From: Azotimanducus sp965199815
Lineage (GTDB): Bacteria; Pseudomonadota; Gammaproteobacteria; Pseudomonadales; Azotimanducaceae
Direction: 5' to 3'
Assembly: GCA_965199815.1 (NCBI GenBank)
Contig: CBDATE010000024.1
Coordinates: 372,001-436,000 of the forward strand
DNA length: 64,000 bases
Below the pieces are notes generated by a model. The model had not been told where the DNA came from, searched no databases, and worked only from the letters and a program-made list of their open reading frames with translations. The position numbers and the translations under genes were made by a program. The stretch's first letter is position 1, and each line of letters opens with the position of its first letter. This document shows positions 45,216-54,346 of this stretch, piece by piece.

Positions 45216-46864
45216 ATGGACCAAACCCTGCGCCGCAAGCTCGACCGCATCACAGACACTTTGTGGGCTGGGGGCGTTACCAATCCGGTCACCTACATCG
45301 AGCAGATTTCCTACCTGATTTATCTCAAGCTGCTTGACGAGGAGGAAGCAAACCGGGAAACGAAAGCGCAGTTGACAGCGAGGGAAGAGGTGCGACTGTT
45401 CCCCGACCAGGCCGCACGCTACAGGTGGAGCAAGTGGCGATTCAAGAGCAGCGCGAACCTTCGTGACTTCGTGCGAGACGAAGTGTTTCCATACATGGCA
45501 TCGCTGGTGAGAGATGAACCCCGGGTAGCTGAGTACTTTCGCGACGCAGTGCTTGAAGTCAACGACCCAAACATTCTGAAGCAGGTAGTTGATGAGCTTG
45601 ATGGCATACATTTCCGCAAACTTGGCCCAGACGTGAAGGGCGATATTTTCGAGTATCTGCTTACCCACCTCGGTCAATCGTCCCTGAATGGGCAGTTCAG
45701 GACCCCGCGCCAGATCCGCGTTTTCATGGTGCAAATGACCGACCCCGATCTTGGCGACACACTCTGCGACCCGGCCTGTGGCACCGCCGGGTTTCTTATT
45801 GATGCCGTCGATCATATTCTTGCCCGCTATAGCGAAACACCTGACGAAGTGCCGATTTATGGTGAAGGCTGGCTGGAGGCTCGTGACCAGACACTCGAAG
45901 AGGCGAGATCCGACATTCCCAGCCTGCAGACCTATCGCAAAGGCATTGGGGATCTCTTGCCCGACAACTGGAAGCGTCTGGAGGCTTCCATCTACGGCAC
46001 CGACGTATCGCATCAAATGATGCGCATTTCCATGATGAATCTCGTGCTGCACGGTATTCGGGGTTCGCACCTGAAGCGCGCCAATGTCCTTTCCGAAATA
46101 AGCGGACTGAGCGAAGACGATATCAATCGCCGCTACACGGTAATACTCTCCAATCCCCCATTCGCGGGGCAGATTCCCAAGGAGTCTGTTCGAGCCGATC
46201 TGTCAACGAAGTCGAAAAAGAGCGAGCTGCTTTTCATTTCGTTGATGATGCGTTCGCTCGCCCCTGGAGGGCGGTGTGCCGTGGTAGCGCCGGAAGGCGC
46301 ACTGTTCGGATCAACCAGCACACACAAGGAATTGCGGTCACAGCTGCTGCGCGAGTTTGAAGTCCAGGCGGTTGTTTCGCTGCCCGCCGGTGTATTCAAG
46401 CCTTATGCAGGTGTAAAAACATCGGTTCTCGTGTTTCGCAGGCCAGCGAGCCCGCCAGACGAAACGAATTCTGCTACCAGAATCGTGTGGTTCTACGAAA
46501 TTCGCAACGACGGCTACGACCCCGACAGGATTCAAGGCGGCGGTCGCCCTGAAACGCCTGAAAAAACGACATTCCAGCACTACTCGAAGCCTGGGCGACA
46601 TATCAGAAATCCGGCTTTGACGAACCTCCAGGGGTCGAGGCCGGTAGCATCCTTGAACCCGACAGCGATGAGCCTCGTTGTTGGTGGGCACCGGTACAGA
46701 CCCTTGCCGAGAATGACTACAACCTCACCGCCTCCAGATACAAACCCCGCGTGGCCGAGCCCATTTCAGACGAAGATCCGGCGGATTTGATTCGTGAAGT
46801 GTTGGCCATCGAACAGGAGATAACGACCGGTCTTGAAAAACTCTTGCAAGAGATCGGGTCATGA
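45216..46864 (+). CDS. hsdM: Type I modification subunit HsdM, frameshifted near the C-terminus
   Basis: An N6-adenine methyltransferase subunit: N-terminal helical domain, motif I DTLCDPACGTAGFLIDAVDH, catalytic NPPF in ILSNPPFAGQ, and VAPEGALFGSTSTHKELR. The frame from 45216 stops at 46790 with an aberrant tail after PEKTTFQHY. Reading -1 at the A6 tract (46561-46566) gives PEKNDIPALLEAW and continues through LAENDYNLTASRYKPR to TGA 46862-46864, which overlaps the hsdS start in ATGA. The intact length would be about 549 residues. The shift may be a mutation, a phase-variable tract, ribosomal slippage on GAA-AAA-A, or a sequencing error. Confidence 0.85.
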
Positions 46865-47556
46865 CATCGATGAAGTGGCCAAAGTGTGCATTAGCCGAAG
46901 TCGCACCGGCCGGTGCCGCGGACCTCACGCTTGGAGACAGCGACCTTGTGTGGTATATCGGCCTCGAGCATATTGAGAGCAACACTGGAGTCATTAACAG
47001 CAAGTCCCTTGTGCCAGCCGGGAATGCAAGCAATTCCACTGTCGCATTCGATACAGGCAATGTTCTCTACTCGAAGCTCCGTCCATACCTGAACAGAGTA
47101 GTTGTCCCGGATCAGCCGGGGCTGGCTACGACCGAGTTGCTACCACTCCGCCCTGAACGCGACCTCATTCTTCGCGAATATCTGGCTTGCTACCTGCGCT
47201 CACCCACCTTCGTTTCGTTCGCGTCTCGGTTCGTCACGGGCGCAAAAATGCCACGAGTTATGCTCGACAAGTTCTGGGCGCACGAACTTCCTCTACCCCC
47301 GCTCCCGGAACAACGCCGCATCGTCGAAATCCTGGGGCAAGCCGACCACATTCGCCGTCAACTGGCAGAAGCCGATGCCAATTTCGGCCGCATCCAGGCC
47401 GCTCTTCTGGCCAAAGCATTTTCCGGATCGCTTACCGCAACATGGCGCGAAGAGCACATGCGAGAGTTGAGCAAAAGGGCATGGTTTCAATCACAGGCAG
47501 TAGCCACGAAATACAATGGCCCACCGAAACCCGTAGAAAAAGGAGAACCCAAATGA
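46861..47556 (+). CDS. hsdS: Type I specificity subunit HsdS, half-size
   Basis: A 231-residue protein with one target-recognition domain (about residues 1-145; LVWYIGLEHIESNTGVI, NVLYSKLRPYLNRVV) followed by the conserved helical region LPLPPLPEQRRIVEILGQAD (about 140-190). Typical HsdS proteins have two such halves and over 400 residues. A single half implies homodimerisation and a symmetric target, or a truncated S subunit. It starts at ATG 46861 within the ATGA overlap with the shifted hsdM frame. Its stop overlaps the following small gene. Confidence 0.85.
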   Translation: MTSMKWPKCALAEVAPAGAADLTLGDSDLVWYIGLEHIESNTGVINSKSLVPAGNASNSTVAFDTGNVLYSKLRPYLNRVVVPDQPGLATTELLPLRPERDLILREYLACYLRSPTFVSFASRFVTGAKMPRVMLDKFWAHELPLPPLPEQRRIVEILGQADHIRRQLAEADANFGRIQAALLAKAFSGSLTATWREEHMRELSKRAWFQSQAVATKYNGPPKPVEKGEPK

Positions 47557-47798
47557 GCAAAGACAGAGACCGTAGTGTTTATCCTCGCCCAGACGGCAAG
47601 TGGGCAAATAAGCGACACGACAGCGAGCGCCCATCAAGTCTGCATGAGACTCAGAAGGAAGCTGTGGGCAAAGCCAGAGAAATGCTAAAAAATCAAGGTG
47701 GTGGTGAACTTGCCATTGTAGGCACCAAAGGCCGAATCCGCGAGAAGAATACCGTTAAACCCGGAAACGACCCCTTTCCACCAAGGGATCAGAGGTAA
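47553..47798 (+). CDS. DUF2188-family small protein
   Basis: An 81-residue protein with an excellent ribosome site (AAAAGGAGAACCCAAATG) overlapping the hsdS stop. The sequence YPRPDGKWANKRHDSERPSS, the segment HETQKEAVGKAREMLKNQGG and GELAIVGTKGRIREKNT follow the DUF2188 pattern. These small basic proteins are frequently found beside mobile and defence genes and have no settled function. Tight coupling to hsdS suggests it belongs to the restriction operon. Confidence 0.85.
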   Translation: MSKDRDRSVYPRPDGKWANKRHDSERPSSLHETQKEAVGKAREMLKNQGGGELAIVGTKGRIREKNTVKPGNDPFPPRDQR

Positions 47799-47833
47799 CC
47801 ACCAACCGCAATAATGCCGAACATGTTCAAACC

Positions 47834-48193
47834 ATGACCCTCCAAGCCCTCAACCTCGCGAACTTCAAGGCATTCGGCCATAGCCAACGTGTACCGATAC
47901 GACCAATAACATTGCTCTATGGTGCCAACAGTGCGGGGAAATCGAGTGTGCTTCACGCGCTCGCACTTGCACACCACGCAATCAAAACGGGAGAGCTTGA
48001 TACGCACCGCACCGACATCGGTGGCGAATCGATTGATCTTGGTGGTTTTCGGCAGTACATGCACAAACGCCAACGTGACAAGCGTGTCGATTTCAGTTTC
48101 GAGTTGGTCACTCCTTGGGAAAACAACCCGGGACGGTATTCAACGCGAATTCGAAGAAGGGAATGGTCACCACAAACTCCAGGCGCACTTTGA
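47834..48193 (+). pseudogene. Truncated AAA/ABC-type ATPase (OLD/RecF-like) remnant
   Basis: A 119-residue N-terminal piece: MTLQALNLANFKAFGHSQ and Walker A LLYGANSAGKSSVLHALALA, as in OLD, RecF-like and other defence-associated ATPases. It stops after about 119 codons; a neighbouring frame continues briefly (EFEEGNGHHKLQAHFEIP) before the pyrE start. Signature, Walker B and any nuclease domain are missing. It is probably the stump of a further defence gene of the hsd operon, deleted at the junction with pyrE. Confidence 0.75.
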
Positions 48194-48220
48194 AATTCCG
48201 TGACAGGTAACAGGCAGAAG

Positions 48221-48937
48221 ATGGAAGGAGTACACCAATCACCCACATCGCTCGCTCCCCACAAGGCGAGCTTCATTCAGTTGTTGCTCGAATCAAAGGT
48301 CCTGCTGTTCGGAGAGTTTGTCACCAAAGCCGGGCGCAAGACCCCGTATTTTCTGAACTTTGGCAAGTTCGACACGGGCAGCGCGTTGGCCGCGCTTGGC
48401 CGTGCATACGCCGATGAGATTGTGCGCTGGGGTATCGGGTTCGACATGTTGTTCGGTGCCGCCTACAAGGGCATTCCCATCGCTACGGCTACGGCCACAG
48501 CGCTTGCCGAGCATCATGGGCGCTCGCTCAAAGTGGGCTTCAATCGCAAGGAATTCAAGGCTCACGGAGAAGGCGGCGACGGCCTTGCCGCGCCGCTCGC
48601 GGGACGTGTATTGTTCATTGATGATGTCACCTCCGCCGGCACCACCGCACTCGAGATGCGTGAGCGCACCGCGCGCCTCGATGCTCGCTTCGCAGGCATG
48701 CTCATCGGCGTTGACCGGCAGGACCCTCATGGCGATACGGGACAGACATCTCTCGAGATCATCAGCCGACAGATCGAGGCACCGATCAGAAGCCTGGTCA
48801 CGCGCGCCGATATACAAGCCTTTCTCGAATCCGACTCCGGATGGCACGAACAGGCCGCCCGCCTGCGAGGAGCGACCGTCGAACTGTCGAACAGCCCGCA
48901 AACAGCCCACAACAAGACATCATTGAGGGAAGTCTGA
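48221..48937 (+). CDS. pyrE: Orotate phosphoribosyltransferase
   Basis: A 238-residue enzyme converting orotate and PRPP to orotidine monophosphate in pyrimidine synthesis. Family blocks: VLLFGEFVTKAGRKTPYFLN, FDMLFGAAYKGIPIATATA, FNRKEFKAHGEGG and the PRPP-binding motif VLFIDDVTSAGTT. ATG 48221 after AGGCAGAAG is preferred to the ATG at 48200, which adds seven residues overlapping the ATPase remnant. It is about 25 residues longer than E. coli PyrE, mostly at the C-terminus. It marks the chromosomal boundary of the accessory restriction block. Confidence 0.94.
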   Translation: MEGVHQSPTSLAPHKASFIQLLLESKVLLFGEFVTKAGRKTPYFLNFGKFDTGSALAALGRAYADEIVRWGIGFDMLFGAAYKGIPIATATATALAEHHGRSLKVGFNRKEFKAHGEGGDGLAAPLAGRVLFIDDVTSAGTTALEMRERTARLDARFAGMLIGVDRQDPHGDTGQTSLEIISRQIEAPIRSLVTRADIQAFLESDSGWHEQAARLRGATVELSNSPQTAHNKTSLREV

Positions 48938-48944
48938 AATCCGC

Positions 48945-50183
48945 TCAAAAATATCTGGCCAGGCGCAAGTACAGCCGACCGCCACCGCCGGATGTCAGTT
49001 CCTCCAGACCCGGATCGTTCGATACGTGCAGACCGCGATATTCATCGCCCGAATCCCGCCCCACACCGAAGGTCACGCCGAGGTCAATACTCGAATAATC
49101 GCTCGGCAGCAAGGCAATTCCCATTTGCGCCAGTACGCTGCCATCATCGAGATTGGCCAGCAGCAGGCCGCCGTAGTTCCAGCGCAGGTCGGGTGTGAGT
49201 CGCAGGCTGCAAGCCAGATACTGCTTGCCCACATTGGCAAGCTCGCCCCTGCGCAACCTGTCGCGCAAGCCTTGACGAAGGCTGTCAAGCCTCGGCGCAT
49301 CCTCACCGAAGCCATTCAGAAAATACTCCACCAGAAGATTCGCCTGGGTCTCTCCCCACACAAAGGTCGCATCCGAATTGATCACAGCCGAGACCCGATG
49401 TGCGCCTGCCTCGCTGCGAGTGACAATCACATCTGCGCGCAACAGCAGATCTCCGACCGGTTGCGCAAAACCAGCCCCGAACACTTCATCGGCATAGTGG
49501 CGCATGAAGAAGAGTTCGAGGTCACTCTCGCCAACGGGCGTGTGCCACTTCACGCCGTAAGAGCCACTCGCCCCTCGCAAATCACTGTTCGCATCTCGCC
49601 TGGCGACCGCGATTGCCTGTACATCCTGCCCCGAGGCAAAACGATGTTCCACGAGAAGCATGTCATCACCCGGTTTGAACTCGGTATCGACAGCCACCGG
49701 AGAGAAAGGATTCAGTGCATCTGCCGGCTGGAATATCAACCCGTTCCCCCAGCTTGAAGCCTGGCGGCCAAGGCGGATGCGCCAGCGACGGTTGCTCCAA
49801 CCCACGGAGAGACGATCAAACCTGTGCCACAAGGACTGCGAAGCACCAGAATGCACGGACCACGACAGATCCAATGCTCTGGATTCGTCACCGCCCGGCA
49901 GGCTGTTCAGGGAATCCGCCTCGGAGTCTCTCTGACTGAGCAGGTCGCCATGACGATACATGAGCTGATGATGAACGGCGAATTCCCAACCGGAGTGGCT
50001 GACCTCAAACAGGCTGCGTACATCAAGGCTTTCGTCGGAAAAGTACCGGCCTGTCCGTGCGCGCAGCACATCCGTGGCAGGCAACCATCCGAGCGAACCA
50101 AATGCACTTGCACGCACACTGAAGTCGGTTTTTGCCGACAGCATCGTCGGCAAGGCGAGCAGCACGAGCAGCAGAAATCTCAT
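48945..50183 (-). CDS. Outer-membrane beta-barrel protein of the Lol-like operon
   Basis: A 412-residue protein with a cleavable signal peptide (MRFLLLVLLALPTMLSAKTD) and many alternating amphipathic strands, ending RLYLRLARYF with the terminal Phe typical of outer-membrane barrels. It is the last gene of a five-gene operon and overlaps the ATPase gene by 4 bases. No family is recognised with certainty. Its constant association with the transporter suggests it is the cargo, an outer-membrane acceptor or a channel. Confidence 0.75.
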   Translation of the reverse strand: MRFLLLVLLALPTMLSAKTDFSVRASAFGSLGWLPATDVLRARTGRYFSDESLDVRSLFEVSHSGWEFAVHHQLMYRHGDLLSQRDSEADSLNSLPGGDESRALDLSWSVHSGASQSLWHRFDRLSVGWSNRRWRIRLGRQASSWGNGLIFQPADALNPFSPVAVDTEFKPGDDMLLVEHRFASGQDVQAIAVARRDANSDLRGASGSYGVKWHTPVGESDLELFFMRHYADEVFGAGFAQPVGDLLLRADVIVTRSEAGAHRVSAVINSDATFVWGETQANLLVEYFLNGFGEDAPRLDSLRQGLRDRLRRGELANVGKQYLACSLRLTPDLRWNYGGLLLANLDDGSVLAQMGIALLPSDYSSIDLGVTFGVGRDSGDEYRGLHVSNDPGLEELTSGGGGRLYLRLARYF

Positions 50184-50872
50184 GCTCCCCGCTCATCCGA
50201 CAGGATTCGGCCATCGCGCAACTGCACCCTGCGCTCGGTGTAGCCTTGTACCACCGGATCGTGAGTTGCCGTCAGGATGGTCACGCCTTGCTCGCGATTG
50301 AGTTTCAGCAGGAGTTGCAACAGTCCTTCAGTGGTTGCCGAGTCGAGGTTTGCGCTTGGTTCGTCGGCTAGCAGCAAGGCAGGTGAGGTGGAAATGGCGC
50401 GCGCCACCGCCACCCGTTGCTGCTGTCCGCCAGACAGCTCGGCCGGGCGACGATGCGCCTGTTCGGACAGGCCAACCCTCTCCAGCAAATCCAGGGCCAC
50501 TGCCCGTCGCTCGCCCGCGGCCACGCCTTGCAACTGGAGAATGAACTCGACATTCTCGCGCGCACTGAGCACCGGCACGAGATTGTATGCCTGGAACACA
50601 AAGCCGAGTCGGTGCAGCCGCAGGTCCGCGAGTTGCCGCTCGCTCATGGCGTTGAGAGGTTCGCCAGCGACTTCGATTTCTCCACAAGTCGGACGATCCA
50701 GGCCGCCAATGAGATTGAGCAAGGTTGACTTGCCGGAACCGGAAGGCCCGGCGAGGCTGACAAATTCGCCCGCCTGCATACTGAAATCCACCGCGTCAAG
50801 GGCGGTGACCGGCAGGCTGTCCGGATTGTACACGCGCGAAAGATTCGAGCAACGAACGATGGTTCGGGTCAT
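50180..50872 (-). CDS. ABC transporter ATPase, LolD/MacB type
   Basis: A 230-residue nucleotide-binding subunit: Walker A LAGPSGSGKSTLLNLIGGLD, Q-loop VFQAYNLVPVLSARENVEF, signature LSGGQQQRVAVARA, Walker B ALLLADEPSANLD and H-loop TATHD. The NLVPVLSARENVE stretch is typical of LolD/MacB-class ATPases, which power extraction of lipoproteins or other substrates from the inner membrane rather than classic transport. It lies between the permease gene (3-base gap) and the barrel gene (4-base overlap). Confidence 0.92.
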   Translation of the reverse strand: MTRTIVRCSNLSRVYNPDSLPVTALDAVDFSMQAGEFVSLAGPSGSGKSTLLNLIGGLDRPTCGEIEVAGEPLNAMSERQLADLRLHRLGFVFQAYNLVPVLSARENVEFILQLQGVAAGERRAVALDLLERVGLSEQAHRRPAELSGGQQQRVAVARAISTSPALLLADEPSANLDSATTEGLLQLLLKLNREQGVTILTATHDPVVQGYTERRVQLRDGRILSDERGA

Positions 50873-50875
50873 GAT

Positions 50876-52096
50876 TCAACTCTGCAATGCAGCGAGTGGA
50901 CGAAGTTTGAGCGCTCTCCAGGCGGGGTACAGGCTGGCGACCAATCCGATAACAAGGCTGAGAATCGACAGCCTCACAACATCGGATATCAGGAGTTTCG
51001 GGATTATCACACTGCGCAGGCCAATGACCTCCAGCCCGTCACTGAAGTCGGCCATATCAAGGCCATCCCGAAACGCAAGGACCAGCCCGGAGCCAACCGC
51101 GATGCCGAGAATCAGGCCATAGAGGATGAGTATCTGGGACTCGAGGACGATCTGCACCAATATCGAACCCGGGCGCATACCAAGGGTGCGCAACATGCCG
51201 ATTTCCCGAATACGCTCGAAAACGGAAGTCAGCAGCGCGTTGACCAGCCCGAAGGCGAGCGCAAGCCACAGAATCACGAACCAGGTGTAGAAGGCAAAAT
51301 CCGCCAGTTCGACCATTTGTGCGATGTGCGGATTGAGTTCGCGCCAGTCAAGCACATCAAGCTCGGCAAACGCCGCATCGGCGCTCAAGGCCGCCTTGGC
51401 CGAGGCTTGCAGGGCATCATCATGAAGACGCATGGACACCTCGGTCAGGGACTCGGCACCCAGATGCTGTTGCAGGTTGCCGAGCCCGGTGAAGGCGAGG
51501 CTTCGTTCCACGGCGGGCTGCTGCGAACTGTACACACCGGCGACAGGGTAGCCGATTTCTCGTGAATGACCGTCCGCGCCCTCGGTAATGATCACCACCC
51601 GACGACCTGCGCCGGTCTGCAAGCGACGCGCGAGCTCCGCCCCGATCAGCAGCGCGCCATCATCCGGCCCGACCAGCCCTTGCCCTTCAATACTGGATTC
51701 CCCCAGAAAGGAAATCGCAAGCTCGGCTTGCGGATTGACACCCACAAGTTGCACACCGCGCGTTTCGCGCTCGCTCATGATCACAGCGGGCAAGGTCACC
51801 CGAGCCGCCCAGCCCATCATCTGTTCGGCAGGAAGCGATGGCTGCCAGCCCGGCTCCAGTTGAAAGCTGTAAGCAAGCGAGGGGTCATCCTGATATCCCG
51901 GCGCGACCACCTTGACGTGCCCGCTCATGGCAGCGATGGCATCGACTTGCAGGCTGCCCTGAAAGGCGCGTATGAAGGAACTGGCGAACACCATGGCAAC
52001 CACGCCGAAGGCAATGGACACAAGCAGGAGGCCATTGCGCCGCCTGTGCCGCCACAGGTTGCGAGAGGCAAGTTGCAGCAGCAATCCGGCATTCAT
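50876..52096 (-). CDS. FtsX-family ABC permease (second)
   Basis: A 406-residue permease of the MacB/LolC/FtsX type: one N-terminal helix (GLLLVSIAFGVVAMVFASSF), a large periplasmic domain (about residues 45-265), and three C-terminal helices with the EIGMLRTLGMRPGSILVQIV coupling region and a closing YPAWRALKLRPLAALQS. Two such permeases with one ATPase mirror the LolC/LolE-LolD arrangement. Confidence 0.9.
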   Translation of the reverse strand: MNAGLLLQLASRNLWRHRRRNGLLLVSIAFGVVAMVFASSFIRAFQGSLQVDAIAAMSGHVKVVAPGYQDDPSLAYSFQLEPGWQPSLPAEQMMGWAARVTLPAVIMSERETRGVQLVGVNPQAELAISFLGESSIEGQGLVGPDDGALLIGAELARRLQTGAGRRVVIITEGADGHSREIGYPVAGVYSSQQPAVERSLAFTGLGNLQQHLGAESLTEVSMRLHDDALQASAKAALSADAAFAELDVLDWRELNPHIAQMVELADFAFYTWFVILWLALAFGLVNALLTSVFERIREIGMLRTLGMRPGSILVQIVLESQILILYGLILGIAVGSGLVLAFRDGLDMADFSDGLEVIGLRSVIIPKLLISDVVRLSILSLVIGLVASLYPAWRALKLRPLAALQS

Positions 52097-52171
52097 GGCG
52101 GTGAGATCATTTGTCTATCCGCCTGTCGGCAACTCGTGGCGCGCCGAATGCAGTCGCAGTGTCTTGCCCAT

Positions 52172-53491
52172 CTACACGGTTCTCAGGATGTCGGCGGGGA
52201 GCTGTCCGCCCAGGCTGCGCGTACCTATGAGCACGGCAAGTTGCGCAATGGCGAGCAGCACAAGAGGTATCCACAACATGGCGATACCGGAGAACATCGG
52301 ATACATGCGCGGGTCGAGATAGGCACTTTGCATCAACTCCTCGCTTTCCGCACCGCCCGGAAGCGGAATGCCGAAAGCCCCGAACCAGCCAACGAAGGCG
52401 GCGACCAGCGCCAGGCCACACAGGGCACCAATCAACGCCAGCCAGAGAACTTCCCAGTGCATCAGGGCGCGCAGCGACGATGCCTTCATGCCGAGCGCCA
52501 TGAGTACGCCAAATTCGGCGCGTCGCTCGAACATCACCATGAGTACGCTGCCCAACAGGGTAAAGCCGACCATCAGCATGATGATGGCGTACATGAACAC
52601 CGAGCTCATGGCATCCAGGCGAATGCTGTTGTAGAGATCGGATTGCACCTCTCGCCAGTCGCGAATCAACAGGCTCGACGAATGCATCAGTGCGCCAGTG
52701 TCGGCGAGATGCGCCTGAATATCGTCGATCACACGCGGAGAGGCGGAAGGGTTGTCAAAGCGCATGGCGAGCGTATGCGCCTTGTCCTGCAGGTTGAACG
52801 CCGATGCGGCCAGAGCAAGCGGCACTTGCACGAGTGTGCGGTCGAGTGCGGGAAACCCGGCATCGAAAACGCCCACCACCTCGCACACAAATGCGGCCGT
52901 GCCGCCTCCGAGCGCAGATCCTATGACCACAATCTCTCCACCCACATCAAGGTCGAGATTACGTGCCAGGCGCTTGCCGATGATCGCCTCGTCACCGGCT
53001 TGCAAGTAGCGGCCCTTGATAATACGCTCGGAAATCACCGACACGCCCGGCTCCGAGCGCGGATCGACACCCATCACCATGGCCGCTTTACCGGCCTCAT
53101 CAGGCGCATCGCCATTTGCCACCAGCCCGGAGCCCTGGACACGAATGGCCACTGCGGATACCCCGTCAACCTGCTCCAGCATGGCTTGCAGGTGCTCTGG
53201 ATGATCGATTACCTGCTCCATTTGCGGCTCATCCAGCCAGCCCGGATGTTGCATCTGTGCGTGCCCGGACAGCAACTCGGTACCGCGCTTGATCATGGCT
53301 ACATAGCTCCCGACCTGAAGGGAAATACCGCATCCGACCAGCGCAATCGCAAAGGCGAAACTCCCGGCGCTCATCCAGGTCCTGTACCTTCGCCGACCAA
53401 GATTGCGCCAGGCGATGCGCGCAAGCACCGGCAGCCAGTCCGGGCCGTCAGAAGCCCGGGATTTGTCGAGTGTAGCAGTCGCCAGGCTCAC
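52172..53491 (-). CDS. FtsX-family ABC permease (first)
   Basis: A 439-residue paralogue of the next permease with the same topology: helix TWMSAGSFAFAIALVGCGIS, a periplasmic domain of about 250 residues, and three C-terminal helices beginning SSVFMYAIIMLMVGFTLLGS with the motif EFGVLMALGMKASSLRALM. It overlaps the LolA-like gene by 4 bases. About 75 bases separate it from the second permease; nothing else is seen in that gap. Confidence 0.9.
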   Translation of the reverse strand: MSLATATLDKSRASDGPDWLPVLARIAWRNLGRRRYRTWMSAGSFAFAIALVGCGISLQVGSYVAMIKRGTELLSGHAQMQHPGWLDEPQMEQVIDHPEHLQAMLEQVDGVSAVAIRVQGSGLVANGDAPDEAGKAAMVMGVDPRSEPGVSVISERIIKGRYLQAGDEAIIGKRLARNLDLDVGGEIVVIGSALGGGTAAFVCEVVGVFDAGFPALDRTLVQVPLALAASAFNLQDKAHTLAMRFDNPSASPRVIDDIQAHLADTGALMHSSSLLIRDWREVQSDLYNSIRLDAMSSVFMYAIIMLMVGFTLLGSVLMVMFERRAEFGVLMALGMKASSLRALMHWEVLWLALIGALCGLALVAAFVGWFGAFGIPLPGGAESEELMQSAYLDPRMYPMFSGIAMLWIPLVLLAIAQLAVLIGTRSLGGQLPADILRTV

Positions 53492-54270
53492 TGCACGTAC
53501 TGCTTGCCGAGTTCAAAGGTGGTGAACATGTCGTCGGGAATCTCGAAATCAAACTTCATGCTATCGAATACCAGACGTGTGCTGTGGCCGACATCTTCCA
53601 GATCCCTGACCAGCATCTCGGAGGCGAACATACGGCCATCAACTTCCTGCACCTGCAGGGTGCTGATCTCTTTCACGGGCTGCATGGATTGATCGAAAAA
53701 GACCTGGCTCAACAGCACATAATCCGCTCGCACCAGCATCTGCTCCTTGCCCCAGACAACCGGCGCGTTATCGAGCGGGATGGCATCCAGACGATACACC
53801 GGCTGCTCACCCGCGAGCGTCGCATCAAGCCCTGCAGGGTCCATAACGGTCAGCTCGAAGGCGTAGTGATCCAGCCGCTCGGCCGAGCGCGCCAGATCAG
53901 CGTAAGAAAGGTCACTGCCCGCCCAGCTGTGCGACATGAGGCTGGTGGGCAGGCGGATGCGCCGACCGATGCGCGCCGACCAGGTCCAGATACGATCTTC
54001 CAGCGTCAGGAAGGCGTTGCCCGCTTCCCGCGGAGGTGCCGTAAAGCGCACCAGTGATTTCTCTCGGCCCTTCGTCCAGGCCGCCAGACGCGAAGTTCGC
54101 GTCCAGTCCGGGCGCGTGACGGTCATGGTCAACTCGGCGTAGGAGGAATGCCCGCGACTTTCATCAATCACCGCCGCCATGAAAGCTCGCGCATCAATCT
54201 CGTCTGTTGCATGAGTCGCGGAAGCCGTCAGCGCAATGACGACACAGATATACAAGATGTGCTTGTTCAA
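53488..54270 (-). CDS. LolA-like outer membrane lipoprotein-sorting protein
   Basis: A 260-residue exported protein with signal peptide MNKHILYICVVIALTASATHA. The mature part has the LolA-like half-barrel pattern: SYAELTMTVTRPDWTRTSRL, KGREKSLVRFTAPPREAGNA, RIGRRIRLPTSLMSHSWAGS. It resembles the lipoprotein-sorting family found with RND or ABC exporters rather than classical LolA. As first gene of the operon it probably acts as the periplasmic carrier for what the FtsX-type permeases release. The operon promoter should lie in the 76-base gap before 54347; no clear boxes are seen. Confidence 0.82.
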   Translation of the reverse strand: MNKHILYICVVIALTASATHATDEIDARAFMAAVIDESRGHSSYAELTMTVTRPDWTRTSRLAAWTKGREKSLVRFTAPPREAGNAFLTLEDRIWTWSARIGRRIRLPTSLMSHSWAGSDLSYADLARSAERLDHYAFELTVMDPAGLDATLAGEQPVYRLDAIPLDNAPVVWGKEQMLVRADYVLLSQVFFDQSMQPVKEISTLQVQEVDGRMFASEMLVRDLEDVGHSTRLVFDSMKFDFEIPDDMFTTFELGKQYVQ

Positions 54271-54346
54271 ATGACTTGCGAAGCAAAATTCCGAGCGTTC
54301 ACTGACATCGTAGCTCAGCTCGGTGAAGATGATGTGCCTGCTGTGC

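Noticed and set aside
51566..53692. A 708-codon plus-strand frame across the permease genes.
   Set aside because: It is antisense to two well-supported FtsX-type permeases and has a His/Gln/Arg-rich composition typical of shadow frames.
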